From contig NC_058144.1 of NCBI RefSeq assembly GCF_011075055.1, positions 9,576,138 to 9,640,137 of the forward strand: a stretch of 64,000 nt of DNA, given 5' to 3'. How positions within the stretch are numbered: the stretch's first letter is position 1; the number at the start of each line of letters is the position of its first letter. Made by a program: the position numbers and the translations under genes. The notes beneath the pieces were generated by a model, which was given only the letters and a program-made list of their open reading frames with translations, was not told where the DNA came from and made no database searches. This stretch comes from Mangifera indica (Eukaryota > Streptophyta > Magnoliopsida > Sapindales > Anacardiaceae). Shown in pieces: positions 46,307 through 58,129 of this stretch.

Positions 46307-49300
46307 CTACCTCCCGTAGGGATGATACCTACTGCTTCCTGCACCACCATATCCCCCTCTATTTCCAAAGAAAGAAACCCCGCCACTGCTTCCATAGCCA
46401 CCCCCAAGGCCCACATCATAGCCACTTGGGCCATTTCCATAGCCACCACTGGCACCTGCACCGCCACCATATCCTCCATAACTCTCAATAGGGCCCCCAT
46501 AATCACCAGCCAGATCATAACCTCTATTAAAGCCTCCATAGCGACCTGAGTATCCAAGGGAGGGCTCCCCCCTGTAACCACCCATACCACCACCATATCC
46601 TCCATATCCACCATATTCACCAGCACTGTATCCTCCATAAGAACCAGCTCTAATTCCATATGCCCCACCAGACCTATAGCCAGAACTTCCGCCACCACTG
46701 AACGCTCCACCTCCATATCCACCATAAGCATCCCCAAACCCACTATCATATGCTGGCTTAGAATTATTGTATCGTCTATAAGAGGGTTGAGGTGGGTTTG
46801 GTCTCTTTGGCTCTGCCTTCTTGACCTCCACCTACAATAAAAGAGAAATATAGACATATATGTTAGAAAATATAGGATTTTAACATATTTAGATTTTAAC
46901 GTGCTTTAGGCTCTAATAGTTAAAATAATTTAAGTCAATTTAACTTAGATACTCATTACATTTTTATTTTTCTTTCAAATGTGGGACTTATATATTTTAA
47001 CACTCCCCTCCAAGTGCAACTGGATTACTAGTTGACACTTGTCATACATATGGTGACCCACCAAAACTTGAGTCTGGCTCTTCTCACCTCAGTCCAAAAG
47101 AAGATCTAGTTCTTTTTGGATATCCCCTCTAAACTTGGGTGTGACTCTTGTTGGCTCAACTCAAAACAAGGTTTAGCTCTTCTTGGCTAACCCACAGATC
47201 CACTTGGGTTTTTTATTTGCTTTGATACAATGTTAGAAACTATGTATTTTTAATATATTTGGGTTTCAACATGATTTATACTCTAGTAGTTAAAATGATT
47301 CAAGTCAATCTAACTATGATCAATAAACTACATGTACACACTTTTGAATATACAAAGGTTATGTTATCATGTGATTGTGTGATTTTGAATTAAGGATAAA
47401 GTAATACCTAATCATATAATGATATATCATTTGTGTACTTAGGTGAAAACCCAAAAATGTGTATATATATAGTATTACTCAACTGTGATACCCATTACAT
47501 TATATACCCTTTCATTTTTATTTTTCTTCCCAAAGTGAGACTTATATATTCCAACAATATACTATCATGCTTCTAGTTCATTAAACAAATAAACTAATAA
47601 TGTTTCTTAACTACCTAAAGTTGTGCTCAGTAGACAAAGAAGTAGATCTACTTTCCAACTTTTTGGTAATACACAAGGTTGGGAACACATGATGTGTCTA
47701 TAAGATGAAAGACAATGATATCAACAAATTCAAATTTTCCTGATAAATAATTCAACAACTAATATTTATAAGCTACTCAAGACATCCTTAGGAACTTTTG
47801 TGGAAATAGTAAGAGATACAAGTGTTTCATATGTATCTTCAGATGCAGCATAAGAGCTTTGTCAAGTTACTGTCCTGAAGCAGGCATTTTTACATGCATT
47901 GTGTTGCACAATGCAGTGGATGCTTAAATTCAAAACATAGGTGTTGACACAGACAAGTATCTGCAACTCTACATATTTGAATTTAAGCAAAAAATAAGGA
48001 CACAAGCAAAAATTATCTTGAGGGGATTTACCACAGAACATGTGAGAATATGGTCAAAACATATTAACAAGCACAAACATCTTACAGGAAGTTGTATGCG
48101 CTCAACTAAATTTGCTTTAGTCAGATTCAGAGAAGAGTTTAGTGGTACTTTAAGAAGTTTTGAAAGAGATTTATTCAGAAGCATGTACAAACATTAACAA
48201 CTAAGATAGGTGTTCCAATCAATACAGTGCCAACATATAATTCAAAAGTAACCATTTCATTATTTAACTCATCATATCTATCCATCCTTGTGAAGTCAAT
48301 AAATGGGCCAATAGAGACATCATATTTCATAGCAAATAATAAATACAGGTTAAACAGTAGCAAACAGTATTCTCACCTGAGAGCCAGCAAGCTCAAGCTT
48401 GTTCCCCTTGGCCAAGAGATCATCAACTGCTTCTTCTGTTTCAAAAGTAATAAATCCAAAACCACGTGAACGATTGGTGGAATGATCCCGCATGATTTGG
48501 TGCTCTTGGACCTCTCCATATTGCATAAAGAAGTCTTTGAATTCATCTGACTCATTCACAAATTAATATCTCAGCATGAAAAATGCAATGAACATGCCCA
48601 CTACCCCAACAAAAAAGAAAACAGATAGTCACCTTCATTCACTGTTGCTGGAATTCCACCAACAAAAATCTTCTTGGTTTTGAAATCTTTAGAACCAATA
48701 GCTCCCTTTGGTATAGTTCGCTTAATTTCCACCTTAGAAAGTCAGAAAACCACACACAATCAGGGTCAAAGCTACATGCCCAGCTTTCAATACATACATA
48801 TTTAGCTAAATCCAACATAGCATAGACAATAAAATTAAACCTACTTGTTTCCCATTAATAACATGATCTTCTTGAATGACTTTATCAACCACAGAGGGAT
48901 CTGCATAAGTGACAAAACCAAATCCACGAGGCTGCCCTGTTTTCCGGTCCTTCATTATCACAGAATCCGTAATTTCACCATATTTCCCAAAATGCTTGAT
49001 AAATTGTGCTACAGAAAACAATCAAAACAAACCAAAAGAATTAAGAACCGAACAAGCCCTGCCAAAATCAATGCAAATACTACAAAACTAGCACATAACA
49101 ACGAACTAACCTGAAGTTGTCTCCCTAGCTAAACCTCCAATAAAAATTTTTCTGCAAATTTTACATGTTCAAATAAAACCAATAAACTATCAAATTATTC
49201 ACTTATAAATTCGCTTCTTTAGATGCCATAATAAAATACAATAAATCAAGACCGAATCTTTACCCACAAGAAAACAAACACAAAACGAGTAAAAACAAAA

Positions 49301-49588
49301 AATTCTCAAACATAAAAAAATATATACAGGTAAAACAAAGATGCGATAATTACAGAACACCCATTAAGCTAAATTCTTGCAAAGGGTTAAGTTAATTGAG
49401 AGGTATAAGCCCAGAGGAAAAAAAATTTGCTTAAGCATTAATAAGCTAGTAGAGAAAAGGGGGGAATACCCGGGGCTAGCTCCGTCGCCGGTGTGAGGGT
49501 GAGACTTGTCATCTTCAGCGTGGTCACAGGATCTATGAAGGTCGTCAGTTTCAGGGTCAAAGTTGGGTTCGTTGGCATCTGGGTCCAT
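46307..49588 (-). CDS. HLP1: Two-RRM glycine-rich hnRNP A/B-like protein (HLP1-like)
   Basis: Nuclear RNA-binding protein; Arabidopsis HLP1 binds near poly(A) sites and promotes flowering. Six exons (49588-49470, 49151-49111, 49008-48845, 48732-48633, 48546-48377 and 46831-46307) give 372 residues. Acidic N-terminus MDPDANEPNFDPETDD; RRM1 with RNP2 KIFIGGLA (from residue 41) and RNP1 RGFGFVTY (81-88); linker VEIKRTIPKGAIGSKDFKTK; RRM2 with KIFVGGIP (129) and RGFGFITF (169-176); then residues 199-372, a Gly/Tyr/Ser-rich low-complexity tail (repeats of GGYGGY, SGGYG) ending SSRYHPYGR. The tail is the prion-like type that drives condensation in such proteins. The last intron is 1.5 kb and carries a TRIM retroelement. 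Which of several close paralogues is the orthologue cannot be decided by eye; position next to the AIM32-like and RRP8 genes favours HLP1. Confidence 0.9.
46861..47556 (-). mobile_element. TRIM (minute LTR retroelement) in the hnRNP intron
   Basis: Terminal direct repeats at 46861-47002 (142 bp) and 47231-47556 (326 bp, enlarged by a nested 160-bp MITE) both run TGTTAG...AACA. The element is flanked by a perfect 5-bp duplication ATATA (46856-46860 and 47557-47561). On the minus strand the 5' LTR is followed directly by TTGTATCAAAGC, matching 10 of 12 bases of the plant initiator-Met tRNA primer site, and a GGAGGGGAG polypurine tract (47003-47011) abuts the 3' LTR. The interior is only 228 bp and encodes nothing. 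It has the same orientation as the host gene. Confidence 0.85.
47321..47480. mobile_element. AT-rich palindromic MITE nested in the TRIM 5' LTR
   Basis: Alignment of the two LTRs shows an extra 160 bp in one, bounded by AACTATGAT (47312-47320) and AACTGTGAT (47481-47489), a 9-base duplication with one mismatch. The insert ends GTATTACTC and carries the same inverted TAATCATATAATGATATATC pattern as the copies at 4826, 52019 and 62050. Confidence 0.7.
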
Positions 49589-50937
49589 GGCGTGAAGGAT
49601 AGAGTTCTTTTTTTTTTTTTTTTCACGTAGAAGATAAGAGAGGAGCAGAGGCGTAGCTATTGTATTTGTTTTTGTTTGAGTTTCAGTTTCGAGCCCTAAA
49701 ACCCTTCTATGTCCTCATTCGGTATAAAGTTGGGAAAATGTACTATTGCCTATCTTCCAATCCCAATCCATTAACATTATGCTTCTTCCTTGCCAAGGGC
49801 TTGTGTCCTAATTACTTCATCTTTCTTTCTAATGAGACTTAGGTCAAATGACTATGCCATATCATAGATGACAATTCGGCCTATAAAAACTAAATTTTTA
49901 GCTTATTTTTGTCTAAGCAGAGTGAGAATTCCTGATAAAAGTGAGATGAGATCCTCGTAATTAAGAACAAGATAGAAATGAGAATAAATATATCTTCGAT
50001 CTATTCCTTATTCAACCTGTCTTTTCTAATTCATTTTTAACCTTACTTATTCTCTAAAATTATTATATATATTTTTTGATAACGGATAAATATTTATTAT
50101 TTTTTTCTAACAACGATGGAAAGGATAAAGTGTGGGAAACTTTTCCCGTAGGATGGTTTCACTTGTTTGACTAGCTTAGATAAATTAATGTTCAAAAATT
50201 GTGTAACGAGGTTCAACAATGCCAAGCGGGAAACATGTCTTCTTTTTTTAATTTGGTTTTGTGAGTCTTATGAAATGAATGGTGAAAATATTAAAAGAGA
50301 GAAAAGAGCTTGAAAGTGGAGGAAACGGATATGGAAACATGAAGACCTCATCATAGATCATTGTCAAAGAGAGAGCAAGCAAGGAGATAGAATTCCTAAT
50401 CGTTATGCGATGAGGCAAGGTCAAATAGACCCAAAACATTAGTTTAGAGAATTTTTACAATTATAATAAAATAATGATGGAGTGATAATTGATATATATT
50501 TTAAGTGTTTAGGACAATTTTGTAATTTTACTAAAAAGACAAACTTTTAATTTATAATGAATCAAACTGCCTTTATTAAGGAGAATAGACGACAGGCAAG
50601 CAAACAGACTTTTTTAAGGGGTATTGAATATTTTAACCGTTTATACATAGATATTACACAACCCATTCATTTAACAAAAATATTATAACAGTATATTTTT
50701 CTTTGAAAATTTCTTCATCGACATTATCTATGTAGAGAGATTCTTTTTTTTTTTCATCATCCTTCTAGTAAAAGAAATAATTTGCATAACTCTGAAAAAT
50801 AATTAAAGTAAACACATGTGATTAAATAATAAATCCCGTGAAAGAAATTTAGCTCCCGTGAAAGAAATTTAGGAAAAAGAATCGTTAGCCATTATAAAAG
50901 ATTCATATAAATAAAATGAAAAAAGAGATAAAAATTA

Positions 50938-51498
50938 TCAAATTTCTTTAGAGAATTCACATTTGTTACAAAAATTTCACAACAAAATTATCTAAATTCA
51001 AATCAGTCTTGATTTAAGTCCTTATGTTTTATGTTTTATGTTTTCTTCTTTAATGATTGAAAATCAAATAATGTGAAATAGATTTATGCATATGACTTTA
51101 TGTTAAATATAATTTTATTGTGATTTTATGTTGTTTATATTATTTAATGTTGTGATTTCATATTGTTGTATTATTTAATATTGTTATAATGTTGTATTAA
51201 TGATTAAAAAATATAAAAATTTAGTTCTGGATAAAAACCAAATGAAGAACAGGTTGACGACAACCCCAACCCTTGGTGTCAACGCCAAGGGTTGGTGTTG
51301 CCGCCAACCTCTGGCTTTTCGCCAACCTGTTTTTCCTCTGGTTTTTATCCATAATTAAATTTTCACATTTTTTAACTATCAATACAACATTAAACAATAT
51401 AACAATATGAAATCACAACATTAAACAATCTAACAATATGAAATCACAACAATATTATATTTCACACGTGAATTCTCTAAAGAAATTTGACAACTTTT
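50938..51498. mobile_element. Large foldback (inverted-repeat) element with GC-rich core
   Basis: The ends are inverted copies: ATCAAATTTCTTTAGAGAAT on the left and its complement near 51470-51491. Inward, the arms (about 51100-51245 and 51325-51455) stay complementary through ATTGTTATAATGTTGTATTA, GATTAAAAAAT and GGATAAAAACC. The centre (51250-51335) is an abrupt GC-rich block made of rearranged copies of CCAAGGGTTGG and TTGCCGCCAACC, itself able to form hairpins. There is no coding frame. Left and right arms differ in length, so internal deletions have occurred. Confidence 0.7.
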
Positions 51499-51524
51499 GT
51501 CTTTCCCTCCTTTGTATCTAAACT

Positions 51525-51785
51525 TTGAAATATAATTTTGTTGTAAAATCATATTGTTTATATTCTTTAATATTGTGATTATATGTTATTGTGCTGTTTA
51601 ATATTGTTATAATGTTGTATTGATAGTTAAAAAATATAAATATTCAATTCTAGATAAAAAACAGGTTGCCGAAAAGCCAAGGGTTGGCGGCAACACCAAC
51701 TCTTGGCATTGCCGCCAACCAGTTTTTCGTCTGCTTTTTATCCAAAACTAAATTTTTATATTTTTTAATCATCAATATAATATAA
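51525..51785. mobile_element. Second, shorter copy of the foldback element
   Basis: It repeats the arm sequence (TTGTTATAATGTTGTATTGA, GATAGTTAAAAAAT, TAGATAAAAA), the GC-rich core (AACAGGTTGCCGAAAAGCCA, then GGGTTGGCGGCAACACC) and the inverted right arm (GCTTTTTATCC, TTTTTTAATCATCAATATAA). It lies directly after the first copy in the same orientation. Confidence 0.65.
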
Positions 51786-52018
51786 TTCTGTTTAAAAAGA
51801 AACAAATTCTATAAGGGAAAAATAATAGTTTCACCATAAAATAATTTGAAAGAAATTAAAAACTCTTTTACATATCTCAATTTAACATTATAACCATAAA
51901 AGTTTGGCCATTTTAATTACAGGTTAGAAAACATATAATTTAGTCCTTAAAACCTTATAGTCGCCACTTTAACTAGAATTTCATCATTGCCACTATCATA
52001 ACTAGGTGAATATTTAAC

Positions 52019-52175
52019 GAGTAAAATTATACATATATAATTTATATATAAATTATGTATCATTGTATGATTAAGTATTATTTTTATTTTTAATTTAAAA
52101 TCATTTAATCATATGATGACATATTATTTATATACTTAAATTTTATACTAAAAATGTGTATGTACAGATTTATTG
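52019..52175. repeat. AT-rich palindromic MITE copy
   Basis: It begins GAGTAAAATTATACATATAT; the halves are inverted around a TTTTTATTTTTAATTTAAAA centre; it ends near GTGTATGTACAGATTTATTG. It is among the clearest copies of the family. Confidence 0.5.
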
Positions 52176-52658
52176 ATATTCAGTATGTTGAGAAACGATA
52201 TTGTTAATTATTCAACACTTAGAAGGTGAATTTCACTATTGTTCATAACCCTCGAGTGAGATAAAATCACTATTCCGACCTTCAAGTTTCAAAAATTTAT
52301 CTTGTACTCGTCCTCTATCTTAATTAAGAAATTCAGTTTAATTTAAGCATAAATTACTATTTTATTTTTTGTTAATATAATAACGAAAATTCTTTATACA
52401 TAAGTACAAATTTCAATTATTAATATATCATTAAATTTACTAAAATTAAAAAATAATTTTATTAAAAATGAAATTATTTTATAATTTTAATTAATAATGT
52501 GAAAATAATTAATTCCTTACCTAATAATTTGGAAGCCTATCCTGTTTTATTTTAATTGATATGGAAACCTTGCTTAATCTCCAGGTAAATCCTCTACAAG
52601 CTTCCCATTTTAATTTTGTCTAAATTTATCATGTTAATTAATCTCACCACACACATCA

Positions 52659-53045
52659 ATGGAGGCAGTGGGAGAGAGGCCTAGGCTGAAGAAGCTGCTG
52701 TTCAACGTTATAATACAGGGAGATTTTGTTGCCGTAAGGGTGGTGATGCCTTCGGAAAGCACTGTTTCTGACTTGGTGGGTGCTGCCGTTAAACAGTACG
52801 TTAAAGAAGGCCGCCGACCGTTGTTAACAAGAACTGATTCGTCGTGTTTCAGTCTTCATTATTCACAGTTCAACTTTGAAAGTTTGGAGAGGGGTGAGAG
52901 GCTGACAGATTTAGAATCCCGGAACTTGTATCTTTGCCAGAAAAGAGTGGAGATGCTGCCGATGACGTCGTTTTTGGGTTGTTCTGAGGAGGAAGCAAAG
53001 GCTAGCAGGAAAGCGATTTCTTGTTTCAACTTCATAGATTTCTGA
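52659..53045 (+). CDS. Small DUF7054 (At4g22758-like) protein
   Basis: A single-exon frame of 128 residues starting MEAVGERPRLKKLLFNVIIQ. Its body matches the plant family of uncharacterised ubiquitin-like-fold proteins typified by At4g22758: KLLFNVIIQGDFVAVRVVMP, SESTVSDLVGAAVKQYVKEG, RRPLLTRTDSSCFSLHYSQF, ESLERGERLTDLESRNLYLC. The C-terminus (SRKAISCFNFIDF) is probably variable. No signal peptide or membrane segment. The start is the first ATG and gives the normal short lead before KLL. The biochemical role of this family is not known; the assignment is from motif memory. Confidence 0.82.
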   Translation: MEAVGERPRLKKLLFNVIIQGDFVAVRVVMPSESTVSDLVGAAVKQYVKEGRRPLLTRTDSSCFSLHYSQFNFESLERGERLTDLESRNLYLCQKRVEMLPMTSFLGCSEEEAKASRKAISCFNFIDF

Positions 53046-56000
53046 TCATTATGATTTCTTGGTGTAACTACACTGTCTTTGATTAATATTTGAGATGTGG
53101 AAATGATATTAATGTGGTTCGATTATATCAGAGTTGTATCAATGTTAATTTCTAGAGGATTTTGTTGGAAAAATATGTCAATTTCGTAAATCCAAATACT
53201 GGAAATTGTGCATGAACTTTAACTTGGATTCTCTGTATATAGGAGAATGTTTCTCTTCTGTTTTAGCTTATGTATGGGAGGAGGCCGGAAGTTTGGGTTT
53301 CCTGAATTTGCAGTCAACCAATGAAAGCGGCTGTTTTGAGATATTTTATATGTGCTCAGCTGCCACGCCAATTGCCTTCTCAACTCCCCTTAACTTCCCA
53401 CAACTGTCCAAGGTCTGTTATGAGTAAATCCAAACCTAATAGATTTCACATTTTGCAAAAGGATAAAGGGTGAAACAGTGCAGATTATAATAAAAGAATT
53501 CAGCTCTTCTCAGGAAGTAAAAAAAAAAATTAGTCTCCATGGCAAGTCGTTCAATGAAGGTAATCCATGTAAATCCAAGGAAATGGTCATTGTGGTCTAA
53601 AAAAAATTATGACAAACTTCAGGGACCTACCATTAACAAATTACAAGACGTCGCTTGCCTTCTGATAAGGATCGATTGATGGCCAGAAATTGCATTAAGT
53701 GGGAGACTTCTTCACTTGCTCGAATTGATCGCAGCAGTGATGAGAAAATGTCTACCGCCCTCATGTTGCATAAATCCACTACTCACAGTACAACACATAC
53801 ATGAGAACTTCACTAAAAATATGACCAGTAAAGATAGACATTCCCCCTTATAGCACCGCCATAAAATACAAAATCAGATAAATATGTCATAATGAAAAGG
53901 CCAAAGGACTTATTCCCACCCAAAGATTAATGTTTTCTCAAGTTTACTCTATTCATTTGGAAAAACTTAACTACTCATCCATCTGTTAATTTTTAGAATT
54001 AGTGTCAGGACAAACTGTCATTTAATAAAAATATTTAAAAAAAGTAAAATTTAATCACATTTCCCTCTCAAGTTTAAAAACTAACAATTTCTCCTTCTCC
54101 CACCCCCACCTAAGGTTTGAAAAATCACCATTTTTTCCCTAGGGTTTCGATAGCAACTCTCCAACAACAATCCCTCCTTTGGTTATCGACGTTTTCTCTC
54201 CCTCTTGTCTTCTCTCTCTCCTAGTCTCTCCCGGCTCCTCTCTCTCTCTCCCAACCTTCTCCTTGTTGTCTTTGTCGGAGGGAGACAACTAGGAGAGACT
54301 AAGAGAGAGAAAAAACGCCAATGGTTGGAGGAGAGATTATCGTTGGAGAGTTGCCATCGAAACCCTAAAAAGGAAATAGTGATTTTTCAAACCTTAAGTG
54401 AGGGTGGGGGGAAATGGTTAGTTTTTAAATCTAAGGGGGAAATATAATTAATTTTTTAGTTTTTTAAAAATATTTTTGCTAAAGAATTGAGTTTTTCAAA
54501 ATTAATAGGTAAAAACTTGAGAAAAAACTAATCTTTAAGTAGAAATAAGTCCTTTGGCCTAATGAAAATAGGAAATGTCCAACAGCTCTCAAAATTAAAA
54601 AACCAGCAGGAAAAAATACATGCTTGTCCGACTGCTGTAAATCCTCACCAGGATCATATTTGCGATACTAACACAGCCACTTGGTAATTTAAAGTTAAAC
54701 AAAATGGACAAAAACAATTGAGCACGCCAATCAAACAAATCAAAGACGTAGAAAATGGTTTCAGATTACACTTTGAAACCTATCATATAGTTCCATTTTA
54801 TTCAGAGATCAAATAAACAAACCGGTTGTTGCATCAATTAATATCTATATATTTTATATTTGCTACAAAAGTACTTGGGTGATACAAGATATAATCTGCA
54901 TATCCCCGAAGTGACGCACAGCATAAGCAAGTATTTCAAGCTACTAATGAACCCCATAGCCTCATCATAAATCATAATTTTAATCCAAATTTAAAAGTTT
55001 CAATCCTCTCAAACCTTGATAGAGAGAAGATTCTCTAATAGCAATTGGGAAGGAGACAAAAATTAAAAAAATCTTCACAATTAGTAATAAATTAGAGATA
55101 AAAATATATGTATTCTATCTTTACCCTATCCTATTCTTGCCTTATCTCTTTACTCGCCTTCTTATATTATTATATTTATTAAAAATATTAATATATTTTT
55201 ATAGTAATTATTTATATTTTTTAAATTTATTTAAGTTTTTATTATGTAAATTAAAGTAGTTAATGTATGATATTTAATATCATATATTTGTTTTAATTTT
55301 ACTTAATTTTATTGTTTAATATATTTATATTATATTTAAAGACTCTAGAAGGATGCAGATTTTTATGTTTTTTGACAAAATTTTTTATTTTTTATGATTT
55401 TTCTGACGTCGATCAGAAATTCAAATGAGTGAAGAGAGATTGTCGGAGAAAGAGAAAGCTTCAAAAGAGATAGGTCGCAAGCAACGGAACTAGAGATGGC
55501 ACTGAAAATCTAGAAATAAAATCTCAAAAGAAAACTATTATTTTTTAAAATTTAGGTGGAGGGAATCTTTTATTTTTTCAGTTTAACCGGGGTTAAAAAG
55601 AGACAAAATTTAATGGTTAAAAGTTCCACTATAACAGATCTTCTTCCCGGTTAATTTCTGTAACCCGACGGTCTGCTCCAACATCTGCTCCAACATCTTT
55701 GTCGTCTTTTCCGTCGTCACTATTGCTCAGGCACGCAATTCCATTGTCTCTTTCAGTTTTTTCTTTTTTTCATAACATTTCGAATAGCTGTGCCACTTAT
55801 GTGTGTTTACTCCACTTGTATTTATTATATTTTTTTAATCTTGGTTGGAACTGGTAAACTGAGGGTATGAGCTAGTGATCTCTCAAATTAAGAGGATTCT
55901 TTAGTTTTTGTTTCCATTTTCAGTAATTAGCTTTTCTTAACTATTCTCTGATCTCTATCTTTAGTTTGTATTCGGTCAACTATAAAGCAAAATTGGCGCC

Positions 56001-56057
56001 TGAATAGTACCAACAAGGATTTCATAATAATAGTGTTCTGTTCGTTGTGGATTAATC
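53046..56057. other. Intergenic, one complete MITE
   Basis: It holds the 3' flank of the DUF7054-like gene, a complete MULE-type MITE (53899-54559), then AT-rich sequence up to the GAA1 promoter and leader. Short frames here are not protein-like. Confidence 0.6.
53899..54559 (+). mobile_element. MULE-type MITE, complete, with perfect 9-bp target duplication
   Basis: The left end GGCCAAAGGACTTATTCCCA and the inverted right end GGCCAAAGGACTTATTTCTA begin terminal inverted repeats of about 50 bases or more (both continue TTAATG/TTAGTT, then TTCTCAAGTTT). The 9 bases TAATGAAAA occur on both sides (53890-53898 and 54560-54568). The 661-bp interior contains a pyrimidine-rich then purine-rich core, itself partly an inverted repeat (about 54190-54300). 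No transposase. A 9-bp duplication with long inverted ends is the signature of Mutator-like elements. Confidence 0.88.
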
Positions 56058-56230
56058 ATGGCCGGTACTGAGATTCAGAGCGACGTTCCTAAGACGAGAC
56101 AAAGGCCAATCGTGCGTCTGGGAGTCTTGTTCATGTCACACAGTCTTCTCGTCAGGTACTGCTGTCACTATAACTCTCTTATGTTCGCTCTTTCTGTTTT
56201 TTCGCATTTATTTAACTTGTTTTGAAACTT

Positions 56231-56262
56231 TCTTTTCTTTCTTTCTTTCTTTCTTTCTTTCT
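56231..56262. repeat. (CTTT)n microsatellite in the first intron
   Basis: A run of CTTT tetranucleotides in the first GAA1 intron, typical of a slippage-prone intronic tract. Confidence 0.85.
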
Positions 56263-57699
56263 GTCTTTTTGTTGGGCTGGTTTTCCAGTGTGGTTTGCCT
56301 TACGGCAGGAATTTTAGCTCTGTCACTCTTACCTGTTCTTGCCAAGAACACTTACATTTCCGAAAACGCACTCCTGCAAGGTACTTGATTTGATCATTTG
56401 TATCTCTTTGCTACTGGAGTTCTTTTGTTTTCTGAGTTATGTTTGCTTTTTTTTTTTTTTTTGGCAGGTTCTGCAAGTTCTACGCTCTCTAATTGGGAAG
56501 TTTCTGAGGCAAATAAATTGAAAAAGGATATTACTAGCTTATATTCAAAACCTACCATGACAGCCATGTATGTCATTTCTACTTCGGTTAAGATCTTAGA
56601 GTCAATCTGAGCTCACTTTGCCTCACTTCTCTTTTTGACTTAATTTGCTAAACTGTCAATGGGGTTGTCTTTCTAGCTCCAAAATTGTTTCACATATATA
56701 TAGGAGAACGACTGTATGAATCTGAGCTTAGAAGACTCCTGAACTTTTGTCTTGAAATTTTGTGGGTGCCTGGCTTGTTAATTTAGATTTCTGTTGTTTT
56801 TTTTATTCTCTAATTGTGATGATAGCTGTGAGTGTGACTGGAAAATTTTATGTGATAGTGTGCTTGTTGAAGTAATTAGGGGTTTTCTTATCTAGATTTG
56901 TCCAAAATTAGCTGGACAAATATGATGTCTTCTTTCTGAGGTAGTTATATGCAATTATTTCTTTTAAGGGTATGTAACTTGCCATTTGGTTCTATTGGTT
57001 TTATGTTTTATGATTTTAATCAAGCACAATAGTGAGTGGTGTGTGGTGTGCCGTTATTAATTTCAAGATTTCTGTGTGACCTGTTATCTTCATAATTCTC
57101 TTTTTGTGTTTTAAAACATCCTATTTTCTAAATGCCATTCCACCAATATAAGGCATTGATGCAATTCTGTGTTTTATTCTCCTTCTTTATGTGACAGAGA
57201 AAGTCAAAGACTCATAGCCCGGTATATGTCCAACTTGGATGCTGAAGTTAATTATCACAAATTCCACCCTCAGCCAAATGAGTTTCATCCACTGCATTTT
57301 TCTCTAGCATGGACTCTGAGGTAATACAGGAGAACTGTAGTATTGTGTCTTATAGTGTGAACACTGTTGGAGTAATAAGAGCTCCTTGCGGTGATGGAAA
57401 GGAAGCTATTGTCTTGGTGACTCCTTATAATTCTGCCAAGGGTGGTGTGCAAGAAGCTTTGTCCTTGGGCATTGTGTCACAGTATTTTCCTTGCTTACTT
57501 AAGTTACTTGGCTGGCCAAAGATATTATATGGCTTGTTGCTGATTCTCAGTAGGGAGAATATGCTGCTGTTGCGTCTTGGCTAAGAGATTATCACAGTCC
57601 AGTATTTAGTGATTTGGGTCCAGTAAATACAGAATTGTGTTGTGATGGCAGTGATACATTGGAATTGCAAGAAATAACAAATTTAGAAGGAAAGATATT

Positions 57700-58129
57700 T
57701 GATACGAACCTTAGGAGAACCACACCTCAAAAGCTAGCTATTGAGATGGTAGAGCCCAATGTCATATAAACCCCCACATTAGTTGCCCATATTTTTCAAT
57801 ATGGGATCCAAGTCTTATACCTTGCACTTGAAATCCTAACATACCACCACGCTCTACAGCCCTGGTGCCCACGCTGGTTGGCTGTGCGCTAGCTCCCTAT
57901 TAGCCCCGGGCGAACACTGCAATGCCGGCGTCACCACCCGCGCCGCACGATTGCAACTGAGAGACATGGTGATAACTTTGATACCAAATGATACGAACCT
58001 TAGGAGAACTACACCTCAAAAACTAGCTATTGAGATGGGAGAGCCCAAGGTCATATAAACCTCACACTAGTTGCCCATACTTTCCAATGTGGGATCTAAG
58101 TCTCATACCTTGCACTTGAGATCCTAACA
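57700..58129 (-). mobile_element. TRIM retroelement inside a GAA1 pseudogene exon
   Basis: Near-identical terminal direct repeats 57700-57841 (142 bp) and 57989-58129 (141 bp), TGATACGAACCTTAGGAGAA to ATCCTAACA. Flanks are ATATT and ATATC, a 5-bp duplication with one mismatch. On the minus strand the 5' LTR is followed after two bases by TGGTATCAAAGT, 10 of 12 matches to the initiator-Met primer site. The 147-bp interior is strikingly GC-rich (GCCCCGGGCGAACACTGC, CCGGCGTCACCACCCGCGCC) and non-coding. Excising it plus one duplication restores continuity of the exon. Confidence 0.85.

Larger units (their letters stand above)
49589..52658. other. Intergenic with foldback and MITE copies
   Basis: This lies between the divergent hnRNP and DUF7054-like genes. 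The hnRNP 5' leader is at the left. Most of the rest is AT-rich; a foldback element (50938-51498), its second copy (51525-51785) and a palindromic MITE (52019-52175) are described separately. No gene supported. Confidence 0.6.

Noticed and set aside
46294..46857. A 187-codon frame overlapping the last exon of the hnRNP gene
   Set aside because: It is the +1 frame of a glycine-rich repeat exon. The exon with proper acceptor and Gly/Tyr-rich product at 46307-46831 explains it.
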